NCBI GenBank assembly: GCA_020638835.1
Contig: JACKHV010000001.1
Location: 1,054,001 to 1,118,000 of the forward strand
Length of the DNA stretch: 64,000 nt
Reading direction: 5' to 3'
Source of the DNA: Planctomycetota bacterium
Lineage (GTDB): Bacteria; Planctomycetota; UBA1135; GCA-002686595
How positions within the stretch are numbered: the stretch's first letter is position 1; every line of letters begins with the position of its first letter. Shown in pieces: positions 16,562 through 26,139 of this stretch. Below the pieces are notes generated by a model. That model saw only the letters and a list, made by a program, of their open reading frames with translations, was not told the origin of the DNA and did no database searches. Made by a program: the position numbers and the translations under genes.

Positions 16562-17949
16562 CCGAAGTACTCCTGACCCGCGGCGACTTCCTCGGCGCGT
16601 GCGTCGCGGCCGCGGTGGATGCCGCGCGCGGCCTTGCGGCCCATCGCGATCGAGTGGTCCATGTTGTTGTAGCGGAACAGGCCTTGCCGCCCGGTGCTCG
16701 TGAAGCCGTCGAGCGACTTCGCGTGCGACAGCAGCGGACGCAGCCGGTCCTGGTAGCCGACCTCGTAGACGGGGTAGGCGTGCGCGAGCCGGCGCAGGTC
16801 GAGCGGGCGCGTGCTGCCCAGCTCGACGAGTCCCGAAGCCACCAGGTCGAGTTCTGCGACCTGCGCGGCGCCGGCGAGGTCGAGGTTCCACGTCGCGTCG
16901 CCGACGCGGCAAGTGATCTCGCAGCAGATCGCCGTGCGGTCTCCGGGCGCGGCGGCGTCGCTGAAGTTCTTGAACTCGGAGACGCGGTGGACGCGCAGGT
17001 GCCGCTCGGGCAGGTAGATCCAGTGGTCGGGGGAGACCGAGGGCGTGTCGACCTCGAGGTAGACGAAGAGGATCGCGACGTAGTCGAGGCCGTCCGCGGC
17101 GGAACGCACCGACTCGGGAGCGCCCGACTCCGCAGCGGACATCAAGCGCGGGAGCGGGATCGTGCACAGCGTGTGGTCCGCCACGAGCTCGCGTCCGTCC
17201 GCGGCCCGCGCGCCGAGCACGCGGCCTTCGCGCACGACGAGCGAGCTGACCGGCGCGTCGAGTTCGATCGTTCCGCCGGCGTCGACGATCTTCCCCGCGT
17301 AGCGGCGCGCGAATTCGCCGATGCCGCCGTGCGCCGGGTAGTAGAATTCGTCCGCGAGGCTGCGCACCGCGCCGCCCTTCGGCGGACGCAGGGTCTTCAC
17401 GACCGTGTCGAGCAAGCTGCGCTGCGCGATGCGCTGCGCCGCCCAGTCCGCGCTGATGTGGTCGCACGGGATGCCCCAGGTCTTCTCGGTGTACGTGCCG
17501 AAGAACAGCTCGTAGAGCGTGTCGCCGAAGCGCTTCTTGACCCAGCGCTCGAAGTTCGCGTCCTCGGTCGGGCGCACGAGTTCCTTGGTGCGCGCGACGA
17601 GGTAGTCGAAGCCTGCGCGCGCGAGCAAGCCGCTCGGCAAGCCCTGCACGACGTTGCCGAACTTCAGCGGGTAGTCGAAGTACCGGCCGCGCAGGTGGAT
17701 GCGCGACTGGCGCCGGCGGATGACGACGTCGCCGTCGAGCACTTCGTAGACGTGCTCGACGAGGCGCGCGTCACGGCTGTGGAAGCGGTGCGGTCCGTGG
17801 TCGAGCCAGAACGGGCCGACCTTCCAGCTCGACGCCATGCCGCCGACCTCGGAGCCGGATTCGACGACGCGCACCTCGTGGCCCAGCTTGGTCAGCTCGA
17901 AGGCCGCTGCCAGACCGGCGAGGCCGGCGCCGAGGACGAGGACTTCCAT
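16558..17949 (-). CDS. FAD-dependent oxidoreductase (amine oxidase/UDP-galactopyranose mutase-like)
   Basis: Starting at ATG 17949 the protein has 463 residues; a TTG at 17958 would add three. The N-terminus is the dinucleotide fold VLVLGAGLAGLAAAFELTK followed by VVESGSEVGGMA, the FAD-binding GxGxxG and glutamate, and then GPHRFHS. It belongs to the NAD(P)-binding amine-oxidoreductase group (PF01593/PF13450) that includes UDP-galactopyranose mutase, protoporphyrinogen oxidase and many glycan-cluster members. The C-terminus carries the second FAD contact region around GLFRYNNMDHSIAMG. It probably acts on a nucleotide sugar or lipid-linked sugar. It heads the operon with two methyltransferases. 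Confidence 0.82.
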   Translation of the reverse strand: MEVLVLGAGLAGLAAAFELTKLGHEVRVVESGSEVGGMASSWKVGPFWLDHGPHRFHSRDARLVEHVYEVLDGDVVIRRRQSRIHLRGRYFDYPLKFGNVVQGLPSGLLARAGFDYLVARTKELVRPTEDANFERWVKKRFGDTLYELFFGTYTEKTWGIPCDHISADWAAQRIAQRSLLDTVVKTLRPPKGGAVRSLADEFYYPAHGGIGEFARRYAGKIVDAGGTIELDAPVSSLVVREGRVLGARAADGRELVADHTLCTIPLPRLMSAAESGAPESVRSAADGLDYVAILFVYLEVDTPSVSPDHWIYLPERHLRVHRVSEFKNFSDAAAPGDRTAICCEITCRVGDATWNLDLAGAAQVAELDLVASGLVELGSTRPLDLRRLAHAYPVYEVGYQDRLRPLLSHAKSLDGFTSTGRQGLFRYNNMDHSIAMGRKAARGIHRGRDARAEEVAAGQEYFG

Positions 17950-17980
17950 CGCCCTCAAGGTAGCGAACGGCGGCCGCGGT

Positions 17981-19792
17981 TCAGCCCTTCGCGCGGCTCT
18001 TCTGGAAGTGCACGCGGAAGGTCGCGCCGCCGCCCGCGCGGTCGAGGATCGTCACCCCGCCGCCCAGCGCACGCGCCTGGAGGTCGACGAGGTGCAGGCC
18101 GAGGCCCGTGCCCCGGCTGGAGCGCGTCGCCTCGTTGCCGATGCGGTAGAAGGCGCGCAGCACGCGCTGCTTCTCGGCGTCGGGGATGCCGGGTCCGCGG
18201 TCGGAGACCTCGAGCACCGGGCGGCCGTCCTCGAGCCGGGTGGTGATCCGGATCTTCTCCTCGTCGGGCGAGCCGAGCGGGACGGGCGCGTACTTACGCG
18301 CGTTCTCGACCAGGTTCGTCAGGATCGAGTGCAGGGCTTCGTCGTCGAGCCGGACGTCGGGCAGTCCCTCCTCCAGCTCCCAGACGAGGTCGCGCGCGCC
18401 CGTCGATTCGAACTCGGCGCACAGCTCGGCGACCGCTTCGGAGAGGTCGCCGTCGCGCGCCTTCTCGCGGCCGGGGACGAGGCGACCCTTCTCGAGCACC
18501 CGCTCGACCATCGTTTCGAGCCGCTGCGTCTCGCTGACGATGCGCTCGTGGTACTCGTTCTGTCGGTCCGGTTCCGCGACCCAGCCGTCGCGCAGCATCT
18601 CCGCGTAGAGGCGGATCGCCGCGACGGGTGTGCGCAGCTCGTGCGTCACGGCCGAGACGAAGTTCTCCGTGCGGCGGGCGTGTTCGAGGTCGCGCCGCAC
18701 GCTCGCGAGCAACAACCAAAGGCCCGTGCCGAGCGAGCACGACAGCATCGCGGCGACGCCGAAGAAGCGCAGCATCTGCCCGCGGAAGTGGTCCTTCATG
18801 CGCGCCGTACTGATCACGACCTGCATCGATGAGTAGTAGCGGTCGGCGGGGTCGACGGTCTCGATCTGCAGCTCCTCGACGGGGTGCAGGCGCACGACTT
18901 CGAGGTCGCCGCCGGGCATGACCGCCGGGCTGTCGGGCGCGAGCAACATCTGCGAACCGCCCAGGACCTGCTCCGCCATCGCCGCGGGGAGCGACTCGAG
19001 CAGCCACAGCGGGTCGAGGAAGAAGCCGTCGACGAAGGTCGCGCCGCCCGCGAGCTCGGACAGGCACGTCGGCAGTTCAGCGAGCTCGGGCCGCGGCTCG
19101 ATCCACACGCGACGCGTCGCGTACAGGAAGGGCGTGCCGTCCGTCTCGCGCGAGAGCTGCAGGTGGAAGCCGAAGGTGCGCACGGCGATCTGCTGACCTT
19201 GCAGTTCGCGCAGCGCGGCGAGCTCGTTCGCGATGCACGGGAGCGGATCCTCGAGGCTGTTGATCACCGCGACCGCGAGCGGGAATTCCTCGCGCCGCAG
19301 GTCGGAGCGCGGCGACGTACCGCGCAGGAAGGAGTTGCGCCACTCGCGTCCGACGAGGTCGCGTGCAACCTGGTGCAGCCGGTCGTGGTCGGGCGTCGGC
19401 GCGCCCTCCGATTCGAGGTAGCGCAGCGGCGCCTCGGCGCCCTCGTCGAAGTCGTACGAGAAGCGACACAGCACGCCTTCGACGGGCGGCTCGATCGTGA
19501 ACGGCGAGGGGAGGAAGGGGATCTCGGCGCCGAGCGAGCCGGGCGGCGCGTACATCGGCCGGTAGTGGTACCAGGGCCGCCGATCCTCCGACTCGAGCAG
19601 CGTGTGCAGCCGCGCGCGCAGCGCGTCACCGAGGCGCGTCGCCGCGTGCCGCGCCTCGGCGGGCATCGCCTCCAAGGTCTCGCGCGCGTCCCAACGCAGC
19701 TGGTACCAGTGCAGCGTCGCCAGCACCGCCGTCGGCAGCACGAGCAACAAGCAGTAGAGGATCAGCGCGGTGCGTCGTTTGGAGCGGCCCAT
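17981..19792 (-). CDS. Membrane sensor histidine kinase
   Basis: The ATG at 19792 gives 603 residues; a TTG at 19807 would add five. A first membrane helix lies at about residues 10-28 and a second near 335-358, enclosing a large extracytoplasmic sensor domain of about 300 residues that I do not recognise. The cytoplasmic part has the dimerisation/phosphoacceptor box AVTHELRTPVAAIRLYAEML. The HATPase domain follows, with N box VENARKYAP, G1 box DRGPGIPDAEK and G2 box GTGLGLHL. It is encoded 108 bp after its partner response regulator in the same direction. The signal is unknown; the adjacent glycan genes make envelope status a reasonable guess. Confidence 0.92.
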   Translation of the reverse strand: MGRSKRRTALILYCLLLVLPTAVLATLHWYQLRWDARETLEAMPAEARHAATRLGDALRARLHTLLESEDRRPWYHYRPMYAPPGSLGAEIPFLPSPFTIEPPVEGVLCRFSYDFDEGAEAPLRYLESEGAPTPDHDRLHQVARDLVGREWRNSFLRGTSPRSDLRREEFPLAVAVINSLEDPLPCIANELAALRELQGQQIAVRTFGFHLQLSRETDGTPFLYATRRVWIEPRPELAELPTCLSELAGGATFVDGFFLDPLWLLESLPAAMAEQVLGGSQMLLAPDSPAVMPGGDLEVVRLHPVEELQIETVDPADRYYSSMQVVISTARMKDHFRGQMLRFFGVAAMLSCSLGTGLWLLLASVRRDLEHARRTENFVSAVTHELRTPVAAIRLYAEMLRDGWVAEPDRQNEYHERIVSETQRLETMVERVLEKGRLVPGREKARDGDLSEAVAELCAEFESTGARDLVWELEEGLPDVRLDDEALHSILTNLVENARKYAPVPLGSPDEEKIRITTRLEDGRPVLEVSDRGPGIPDAEKQRVLRAFYRIGNEATRSSRGTGLGLHLVDLQARALGGGVTILDRAGGGATFRVHFQKSRAKG

Positions 19793-19900
19793 GGAGTCGG
19801 AGCCCAAGGTACCGACTCCGTCACGTCCGTCCAGCGAACCGGCCGGCGCCCTCGCACCGGCCGGATCGGAGAGTGGTACCTCGTGCGCGGTGCGCGACGA

Positions 19901-20632
19901 TCAGTTGTCGTACCAGCGGTAGCCGCGGCCGCGGACCGTCTGGATCAGCTGGGGCGTCGACGGATCGGGTTCGATCTTGCGGCGCAGCCCGACGATGTGG
20001 ATGTCGACGGTGCGCGTCTCGACCTTGCCGTTCGAGTAGTGCCAGACGTCGACGAGCAGGTCGTCCCGCGTCACGACGCGGTCGCGGTGCTCGATCAAGT
20101 AGCGCAGGATGTCGCCCTCGCGCGGCGTCAGGGCGGTGACCTCGTCACCGCGGAAGACCTCGAGGCGGTCGAGGTCGACCGTCGTGCCTCCGGGCAGGTC
20201 GACCTTCGCGGAGGAGGTCGAGTCCATCTCGCGGCGTCGGAACTGCGCCGACACCCGCGCGACGAGCTCGCGCGGCGAGAAGGGCTTCTTCATGTAGTCG
20301 TCCGCGCCGGCGTCGAGGCCTTGGACGACCTCCGACTCTTCGGCGCGGGCGGTGAGGATCAGCGTGCGGACGTCGCGGTTCTCCTTGCGGAGTGTTCGCA
20401 GCACGTCGAGCCCGTTCATGCCCGGCAGCATGATGTCGAGCACGATCAGGTCGTGCTGACCCTGTCGGATGGCTTCGAGTCCGTCGATGCCGTCGTGGAC
20501 CACGTCGACGGAGTAACCTTCGTGTCGCAGTGCGTCGCGAATGCCGAGGGCGAGACTCTCTTCGTCTTCTACGACGAGGACTCGTCCGGTCTGCATGCCT
20601 GCCGTGGCGCTGCCGAATTCGCTCATGATCAT
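19901..20632 (-). CDS. OmpR/PhoB-family response regulator
   Basis: The product has 243 residues from ATG 20632 (an in-frame ATG at 20626 is equally possible). The receiver domain carries the acidic pair in VVEDEES, the phosphoacceptor Asp in LIVLDIMLPGMNG, Thr in ILTARAEE and Lys in YMKKPFSPREL. The C-terminal winged helix (Trans_reg_C) includes LTPREGDILRYLIEH and TVDIHIVGLRRKIEPDP. It should be phosphorylated by the kinase encoded next and bind DNA as a dimer. No target operator can be named from this window. Confidence 0.94.
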   Translation of the reverse strand: MIMSEFGSATAGMQTGRVLVVEDEESLALGIRDALRHEGYSVDVVHDGIDGLEAIRQGQHDLIVLDIMLPGMNGLDVLRTLRKENRDVRTLILTARAEESEVVQGLDAGADDYMKKPFSPRELVARVSAQFRRREMDSTSSAKVDLPGGTTVDLDRLEVFRGDEVTALTPREGDILRYLIEHRDRVVTRDDLLVDVWHYSNGKVETRTVDIHIVGLRRKIEPDPSTPQLIQTVRGRGYRWYDN

Positions 20633-20920
20633 GAGGGATGAATGCTGGGGATCTGGGGTGGATCGATCCGGCTCCCTGCCACAGGACGGATCGGTGCGTC
20701 GCAGGCCACTACGCGACCGTGAGAGGGCGGTTTTCGTCCGGCCTGCGAAAATGTTCGGAGAGCGCACGGCGTGCGGGGCGCGCACAGGTCGTTTCGCGCG
20801 AAGTCGCACGCTCTCGATCGCGCGTGTCCGATTCCCGGACGCCGTCCGAGAGCGCGCGGTCCGCTCCGCTCCAGTGGAAAGGCCCTCGGTCTGTCGCGGC
20901 GCTCTTGTTACACCAACCTC
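20633..20920. promoter_or_regulatory. Divergent region between response regulator and YfhO-like gene
   Basis: This 288 bp non-coding segment must hold both promoters. On the plus strand TTGTTACACC at 20905-20914 has a TTACAC hexamer ending about 7 nt before the ATG at 20921. If used as a -10, the transcript would start at or near the start codon. No hairpin or known riboswitch was recognised. Confidence 0.35.
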
Positions 20921-23677
20921 ATGATCGGCGCCCGCAAGGCCCCTCCCTTCGTGCGCACGGCACTCGTGGTCTTCGTCGCGGCATGCATCGCCCTGGCGGT
21001 GATCGGGCGCGCGCCCTTCGCCCCGGACCACGTGCACTTCGCGGTCGACACGGCGACGACGCACGCGCCGTGGAACGCGGTCGAAGCGCCGCGCGACCCC
21101 GAGCTCGCCACCCAAGGCCTCGCGCTCTACCCGCACTACCGCGAACTCACACGCCGCTGGAACGCCGGCGAACCGCCGCTCTGGAACGGCGACATGCACG
21201 CGGGAGCCCCCGAAGCCGCCGATCCGCGCTGGGGCGCGCTCGACCCGCAGGTCGGCTTTCTCGTGCTGCTCGACCGGATCGGCGGGCGCGAGCTGTTCGA
21301 CCGCGGCTTCGCGTGGCTGGCGTGGATGCGCGTCGCGGCCGCCATGCTCGGCGCGTGGTGCCTCGCGCGCACGCTCGGACTCTCGCGCGCGTCGGCGGCG
21401 CTCGCCGCGCTGGGCTACGGTCTCTCGGGCGCGCAGGTACTCTGGTTGCACCTCCCCCAAGGACACGTCGCGCCCTTCCTGCCGTGGGTGCTCTACGGCG
21501 TCGAACGCCTCGCCGCGCGCGTCGACCGACGCGGAGTGTTGATCACCTTCGGCGCCATGTGGCTCGCGATCGTCGGCGGTCAGCCGGGGACGGCGCTCTT
21601 CGGCGGACTGTTCGCCGGAGCTTGGTGCCTGCACGTCGGCGCGGTCGATCGCGCCGCGGCGCGCGCGGGTCTGGCTGCGATCGCCGCGGCCGTGCTCTGC
21701 GCCGCGCCCTTGTTCGTTCCCTTCTTCGAGGCCCTCGCGCAGTCCGCCGCGTGGGGCGCGCGAGCGCCGCGCAGCATGCCCGACTGGATCGCGCTCGGCG
21801 CCGTGCTGATCGCCGTCGGCGTCGTGTTGCGGCTGCGCGAGCTGGCGGGGGGGAAGCCCGCGCCGATCCTCGTCGCGCTCGTCGTCGTCGGACTCGGCTA
21901 CGCGCTCGCGAAGCGCGGACTCGGTGACCGCGCGGCGCTCGCCTTCTGGCCCGACCTCTACGGACGGCCGCAGGACGCGTCGGGCTACGGCGGCGCGTCG
22001 AGCTTCCTCGAGACGGCGGGCGCGTGGGTCGCGTTCCCCGTCCTCGCGTCGGCCTTCGCGGCGTGCTTCGGAGGCGCGGCGCGGCACGCGCGCTTCGAGC
22101 TCGTGACGCTGCTCGGCGTGCTCTCTTTCGCGCTCGCGCTGAATGCGCCCGGCTTCGTCGAGCTCTGGCACTTCCTCCCGCTCCTCGGCCTCGCCGATCC
22201 GTCGCACGCGGCGCCCGTCGCGGCACTGCTCCTCTCGCTCGCCGCCGCAGGCGCGCTCGAGACCGCGCCGAAGTGGGCTCGGCACGCGGCGGTCTACGCC
22301 TGCGCAGGTTGCGCTCTGCTCGCGACCTTCGCGGGCGGCGCGCGACCCTTGCTGGCGGGACTCGTGCCGCTCGATCCGCCGATCGAACTCGTGCGACTCG
22401 AACAGCTTCCCGCACCGCGCGTCAACGGCGGCGACCTGCGCGTGGCGGGCGCCTTGCACCCGGGCTTGCCCGCCGAGTCCTTGGAGCTGGTCGTCGAGCG
22501 CCTCGATGAACGCGGACGTCCGCGCGCGTCCGGTGCGCGGCGCCTGAACCTCGACCTGACGCGCGATGCACAGGGCTGGAACTCGTTCGACACGGGTCCG
22601 CTCGCCGTGGAGAGCTTCGAGGAGGGCGAGCACCTCTTCACCTTGCGCCTGCTCTCCGCCGACGCCGACCGACCGCTCGTCGGCGAACGACGCATCGCTC
22701 GCACGCTCATCGCGCGCAAGCGCGGCGTCTCGCTCGTGAGCTTCGTGATCGTCGCCGCGACGCTGGTCCTCCTCCGCCTACCGCGCAGCACCGCGACCGC
22801 CTGGTGGCTCGCCGCGCTCGCGCTCGTCCAGGGCGTCTGGTTCGGCCGCGGCGCGAACCCACTCGTGCCCCGTGACGAGTGCTTCCCCGCGACGCGCACG
22901 GAGACAGTACTCACCGAAGTGCTCGGCGATCGACGCGTGTTCGCCGCGCCGGGCATCCTGCCCGCGAGCACGCCGCTCGTCGCCGGACTCGCGACGCTCG
23001 ATGGCGACGACGCACTCGTCCCCGCGAGCTTCGACGCCTACCGCACCGCCGCCCTCCGACCCGGCGCCGATCCGCGCCTCGACTGGGACGCGGAACACGC
23101 GGCTTTCGACTCACCGGCCTTCCGTCTGCTCGGCGTCGGCGCACTGCTCCTGCATACGCCCGACGCGCCTCCCGGCTGGTCGCTCGTCGCCGGACCGAAG
23201 CACACCGCACGCGAAGCCGAAGTCTACGTCGCCGTACCCGACGACCCTTTGCCGCTCGCCTTCTGCGTCCCGCACGTCGTACCGCGCACCGACCTCGCAC
23301 CGCGCTTCGCGAACTTCGATCCGCTCCGCGAAGCCTGCGTCGAGGACGACCAACTGATCACCCTCGACCGACCCTTCACCACGAGCCACGTCGAAACCAC
23401 CGCCTCCCACCCCGAGCTCGTTCGCTTCAAAGTCGAACTCGACGGCGACGGCCTCTTCCTGCACACCGCGCAACACTTCCCCGGCTGGGAAGTCCACGTC
23501 GACGGCGAAGCGCGCGAACTCCTGCGCGTGAACACCCTCTTCCGCGGCGTACACCTCACCGCCGGCACCCACGACGTCGAGTTCTACTACCGACCCGCAA
23601 CCCGCCACCACGCCCGCTGGCTCGCCGCCATCGGACTCACCTTGCTCCTCGTCGCGACCTTCCGCGCACGCCGCTGA
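20921..23677 (+). CDS. YfhO-family membrane glycosylation protein
   Basis: From ATG 20921 the protein has 918 residues. A first helix at residues 13-31 is followed by a periplasmic loop, with PLWNGDMHAGAPEAADPRWG near residue 85 typical of the family, then about ten further helices and a soluble C-terminal domain. That domain ends HFPGWEVHVDGE, RGVHLTAG and VEFYYRP, the conserved YfhO signature. Characterised YfhO proteins are polyprenyl-phosphate-dependent GT-C-type glycosyltransferases that modify surface polymers such as lipoteichoic acid. This one is monocistronic and lies among glycan genes. A second member is encoded at 28296. Confidence 0.86.
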   Translation: MIGARKAPPFVRTALVVFVAACIALAVIGRAPFAPDHVHFAVDTATTHAPWNAVEAPRDPELATQGLALYPHYRELTRRWNAGEPPLWNGDMHAGAPEAADPRWGALDPQVGFLVLLDRIGGRELFDRGFAWLAWMRVAAAMLGAWCLARTLGLSRASAALAALGYGLSGAQVLWLHLPQGHVAPFLPWVLYGVERLAARVDRRGVLITFGAMWLAIVGGQPGTALFGGLFAGAWCLHVGAVDRAAARAGLAAIAAAVLCAAPLFVPFFEALAQSAAWGARAPRSMPDWIALGAVLIAVGVVLRLRELAGGKPAPILVALVVVGLGYALAKRGLGDRAALAFWPDLYGRPQDASGYGGASSFLETAGAWVAFPVLASAFAACFGGAARHARFELVTLLGVLSFALALNAPGFVELWHFLPLLGLADPSHAAPVAALLLSLAAAGALETAPKWARHAAVYACAGCALLATFAGGARPLLAGLVPLDPPIELVRLEQLPAPRVNGGDLRVAGALHPGLPAESLELVVERLDERGRPRASGARRLNLDLTRDAQGWNSFDTGPLAVESFEEGEHLFTLRLLSADADRPLVGERRIARTLIARKRGVSLVSFVIVAATLVLLRLPRSTATAWWLAALALVQGVWFGRGANPLVPRDECFPATRTETVLTEVLGDRRVFAAPGILPASTPLVAGLATLDGDDALVPASFDAYRTAALRPGADPRLDWDAEHAAFDSPAFRLLGVGALLLHTPDAPPGWSLVAGPKHTAREAEVYVAVPDDPLPLAFCVPHVVPRTDLAPRFANFDPLREACVEDDQLITLDRPFTTSHVETTASHPELVRFKVELDGDGLFLHTAQHFPGWEVHVDGEARELLRVNTLFRGVHLTAGTHDVEFYYRPATRHHARWLAAIGLTLLLVATFRARR

Positions 23678-23943
23678 CCACCAGTTCCCGGTTTCCGCGT
23701 ACCGCGTACCGCGCACCGGCACCAATCCGAACTCCCTCGGCCGAAGGCCGTCCTTCGGCTGGAAGCCAGAGCAAGCGGTCGACTCCTCCCTCTGATCCGT
23801 CGGCCACGCCGAACCACGCGCAGGCGAGTTCGAGCCCTGGAGAAGAGATCCTAGGGCGGCCAGCTCGGCGCGCCCGAAGCAGCGCCATCCGACGGTCACG
23901 CGGTTCTTGGCCGGAGCAGGAGCGCGATCTCGGGACGGACGCG
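23678..23943. repeat. Dispersed intergenic repeat, copy A (minus orientation)
   Basis: This 266 bp gap between two convergent genes holds one copy of the repeat family also found at 34940-35265, 35395-35530 and, split, at 56401-56450 plus 60665-60825. On the minus strand it contains the core GGCCGACGGATCAGA, then GTCGACCGCTTG (plus coordinates about 23771-23807). It also has the perfect hairpin CGGCCGAAGGCCG at 23738-23750. The module with GGCCGCCCTAGG at about 23850-23861 recurs at 35205. A short tandem GCGTACC pair sits at 23696-23715. The hairpin between convergent stops could act as a bidirectional transcription stop. Confidence 0.7.
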
Positions 23944-26139
23944 CTAGCGCGCTGCGGTCGCCATCCAACCTTGCTCGAGCAGCGTCTCGCCCGCCCAGTC
24001 GGGCAGCTCGAGCCAGTCGCGTGGGGTGGGGGAGATCGACTCCATGATCTCGCGCGCTTCGTGCGGCTGGTTCGAGCGGTAGAGCGCCGCCGCCAGTTCC
24101 ATGCGCAGGCGGATCGGACCTTCCGGCGGGTGGTAGAGGCGCGGGGAGCGCAGCGCTTGGCGCAGGCTGCGACGGCAGGTGTCGAAGTCGCCGGCCTGTG
24201 CTTGCTCGCGCGCCCACAAGGTGTGGCCGAGCGTCTCGAAGGCTTCGCCGACCTGTTGGTGGCCCTGCTGGCGGTACTCGAGCTCGAGCGCCTTGCACGT
24301 CTCGCCGGTCAGGTTCGTGAAGCGCGAGTCGGCGCGCGCGAGCGCGTGTTGTCCCGCGCGCAAGCGACCGTCGAGCAGCAGCTCGGTGCCGAGGCCGAGC
24401 AGCCAGAGCGGATCGAGGCGGTCCTTCGCCGCGAGGTCGTCGAGCGCGGAGGTCGCGGCGTCGAGGTCGTCGAGGTTGTACTCGAGGCGCGCGATGTTGC
24501 GCAGCAGCGTCGGGTGGTAGGGGTCGACGGCGCGGGCGCGCGCGAACCACTCGCGGGCGGCGAGCGGGTTCCCGAGGCGCAGCTCGACGTTGCCGAGGCT
24601 CATCAAGCTCTCGAAGCGGAAGGGGCGCAGCGCGAGCGCCCGCAGCCAGACGTCGCGTTGCACGGAGTCGGGGCGCCCGCCCTGCCGCAGGAAGGAGGCC
24701 CGCAGCGACAAGGCGGTGACCGAGTCGGGGCACGCGCTCTGCGCGGCGCCGAGCCGGCGGTCCCAATCCGCCTCGGTCGAGTCCGGAGTGAGCTGCGCGA
24801 GCGCGCGGCCGTGGTCCGCGATCGCCTTCGCGCGCGGGACGAAGAGCGCGAGCAGGACCGCGGCGGCGAGCGGCAGGCTGCGCCGCGTGCGCGAGGTCGC
24901 GTCGGCGGGCGGTCCGCCGATCAGCGCGCCGATCATCGCGAAGGCCGGCACGGCGGACGCGGCGAGGTAGGTGAGCGGGTACCAGACGGAGCCGACGATC
25001 AGCACGCCGAGCACGGCGGCGGCGAGCGGCGCGCGTTCGTCGTCCGTCGACGCGGCGTTCCGTTGCGCGGAGGCGAGCAGCGAGCGCAGCGCGGCCCACG
25101 CCGCCACGGCGAGGAAGGCCGCGAACGCGAGCCCGCCGAGCACGCCCGACTCGACGAGGGCGAGCAACAGGTCGCTGTGCGGGTGCTCGACCTCGGTCTC
25201 GTTCGAGAGCTTGCGGCCGTGCGTCGAGCGCTCGATCTCCTCCGGGTCGCGGACTTCCGCGAAGCGCGCGGCGAACTGTCCCGGTCCGACGCCGAAGACG
25301 GGATCCGACGCGACGAGTCCGAGCGCGGGCGGCACGACCATCGCGCGCACGCTCAGGCCGCTCGCGCTGCCGACGCTCTGTTGCGCCGTGCTCGGCGCGC
25401 CGGGTACGCCGGTGGGGCGCAGGAAGGCGACCCACACGAAGCCGGCGAGGACGAAGCCCGTCGCGAGCGCGAAGAGCGCGCGGCGTCGCGTGCCCATGAA
25501 CAAGCCGCACGCCAGTCCCGCCGCGAGCGCGCCGAGCGCGGCGATCGACGGCGCGGCCGCGAGGATCACGAAGGCCAGCGCGAGCGTGAGGCCGCCGGTG
25601 ATGCGCCACCATCCGTCGCCGCGCAGCGCGTACCAACCGCCGACGATCGCGCCGGGCAGCAGCGCGAGCGCCGTCTCGCCCGAGTTGCCGAGCGGGCCGG
25701 CCCAGTCGCCGTTCTCGTAGCGGAGGTGCAGCGTCGCGAGGCTCGCGACGAGCGACAGCAGCATCACCGTCGCAGCGAGCGCGCGACGCCCGGCGGTGTT
25801 CAAGCCCGCGCCGGCGATCGTCGCGACGCCACAGGCGGCGAGGAGCATCAACGCGCGATCCGTCTCGAGCGAGTCGGTCCGGTCGCCGCGCGTGGCGCTG
25901 AAGGCCGACCACAGCCAGTAGGCGAGCAGCAGGAAGAGCCCCGTCGCACGGCCGCGCGGGCTGAACACGGCGAGCGCGGCCGCGGGCAGCAGCAGCAGCG
26001 CGGTCCAAGCCGTGCCGGAGAGCTCGGTGACGAACGCGTCGCCTGCGAGCGGGCCGAACGGCAGCACCAGCAGGACGGCCGGCAGGCAGAGGAGGACGGC
26101 GAGCGCGCGTCCGAGCAGGTCGTGGCGTCCTTGGGTCAC
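23944..26139 (-). CDS. O-antigen ligase-like membrane protein with TPR domain
   Basis: The GTG at 26139 overlaps the ftsY stop (GTGA) and gives 731 residues. The first about 450 residues form 11-12 membrane helices with the Wzy_C/WaaL signature DPVFGVGPGQFAARF followed by HPHSDLLLALVESGVLGG, the conserved periplasmic His-containing loop. The C-terminal about 260 residues are soluble tetratricopeptide-like repeats (SLMSLGNVELRLGNPLAAREWFARARAVDP is one unit, residues about 555-585). This fusion is common in ligases that move polymer onto lipid or protein carriers. It is probably translated with ftsY, an unusual partner. Ligase and polymerase cannot be told apart by sequence alone. Confidence 0.82.
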   Translation of the reverse strand: MTQGRHDLLGRALAVLLCLPAVLLVLPFGPLAGDAFVTELSGTAWTALLLLPAAALAVFSPRGRATGLFLLLAYWLWSAFSATRGDRTDSLETDRALMLLAACGVATIAGAGLNTAGRRALAATVMLLSLVASLATLHLRYENGDWAGPLGNSGETALALLPGAIVGGWYALRGDGWWRITGGLTLALAFVILAAAPSIAALGALAAGLACGLFMGTRRRALFALATGFVLAGFVWVAFLRPTGVPGAPSTAQQSVGSASGLSVRAMVVPPALGLVASDPVFGVGPGQFAARFAEVRDPEEIERSTHGRKLSNETEVEHPHSDLLLALVESGVLGGLAFAAFLAVAAWAALRSLLASAQRNAASTDDERAPLAAAVLGVLIVGSVWYPLTYLAASAVPAFAMIGALIGGPPADATSRTRRSLPLAAAVLLALFVPRAKAIADHGRALAQLTPDSTEADWDRRLGAAQSACPDSVTALSLRASFLRQGGRPDSVQRDVWLRALALRPFRFESLMSLGNVELRLGNPLAAREWFARARAVDPYHPTLLRNIARLEYNLDDLDAATSALDDLAAKDRLDPLWLLGLGTELLLDGRLRAGQHALARADSRFTNLTGETCKALELEYRQQGHQQVGEAFETLGHTLWAREQAQAGDFDTCRRSLRQALRSPRLYHPPEGPIRLRMELAAALYRSNQPHEAREIMESISPTPRDWLELPDWAGETLLEQGWMATAAR

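Noticed and set aside
16561..17467. Long upstream extension of the zinc-finger methyltransferase frame
   Set aside because: It overlaps the FAD oxidoreductase in another frame; the ATG at 16561 fits the start/stop overlap pattern and the CxxC module.
20633..22633. Long N-terminal extension of the response regulator frame
   Set aside because: It is antisense to the YfhO-like gene and lacks any domain; the receiver domain begins just after the ATG at 20632.
23696..23715. Tandem GCGTACC units as a possible repeat array or CRISPR
   Set aside because: Only two to three short imperfect units with no spacers; too small for an array. No CRISPR was found anywhere in the window.
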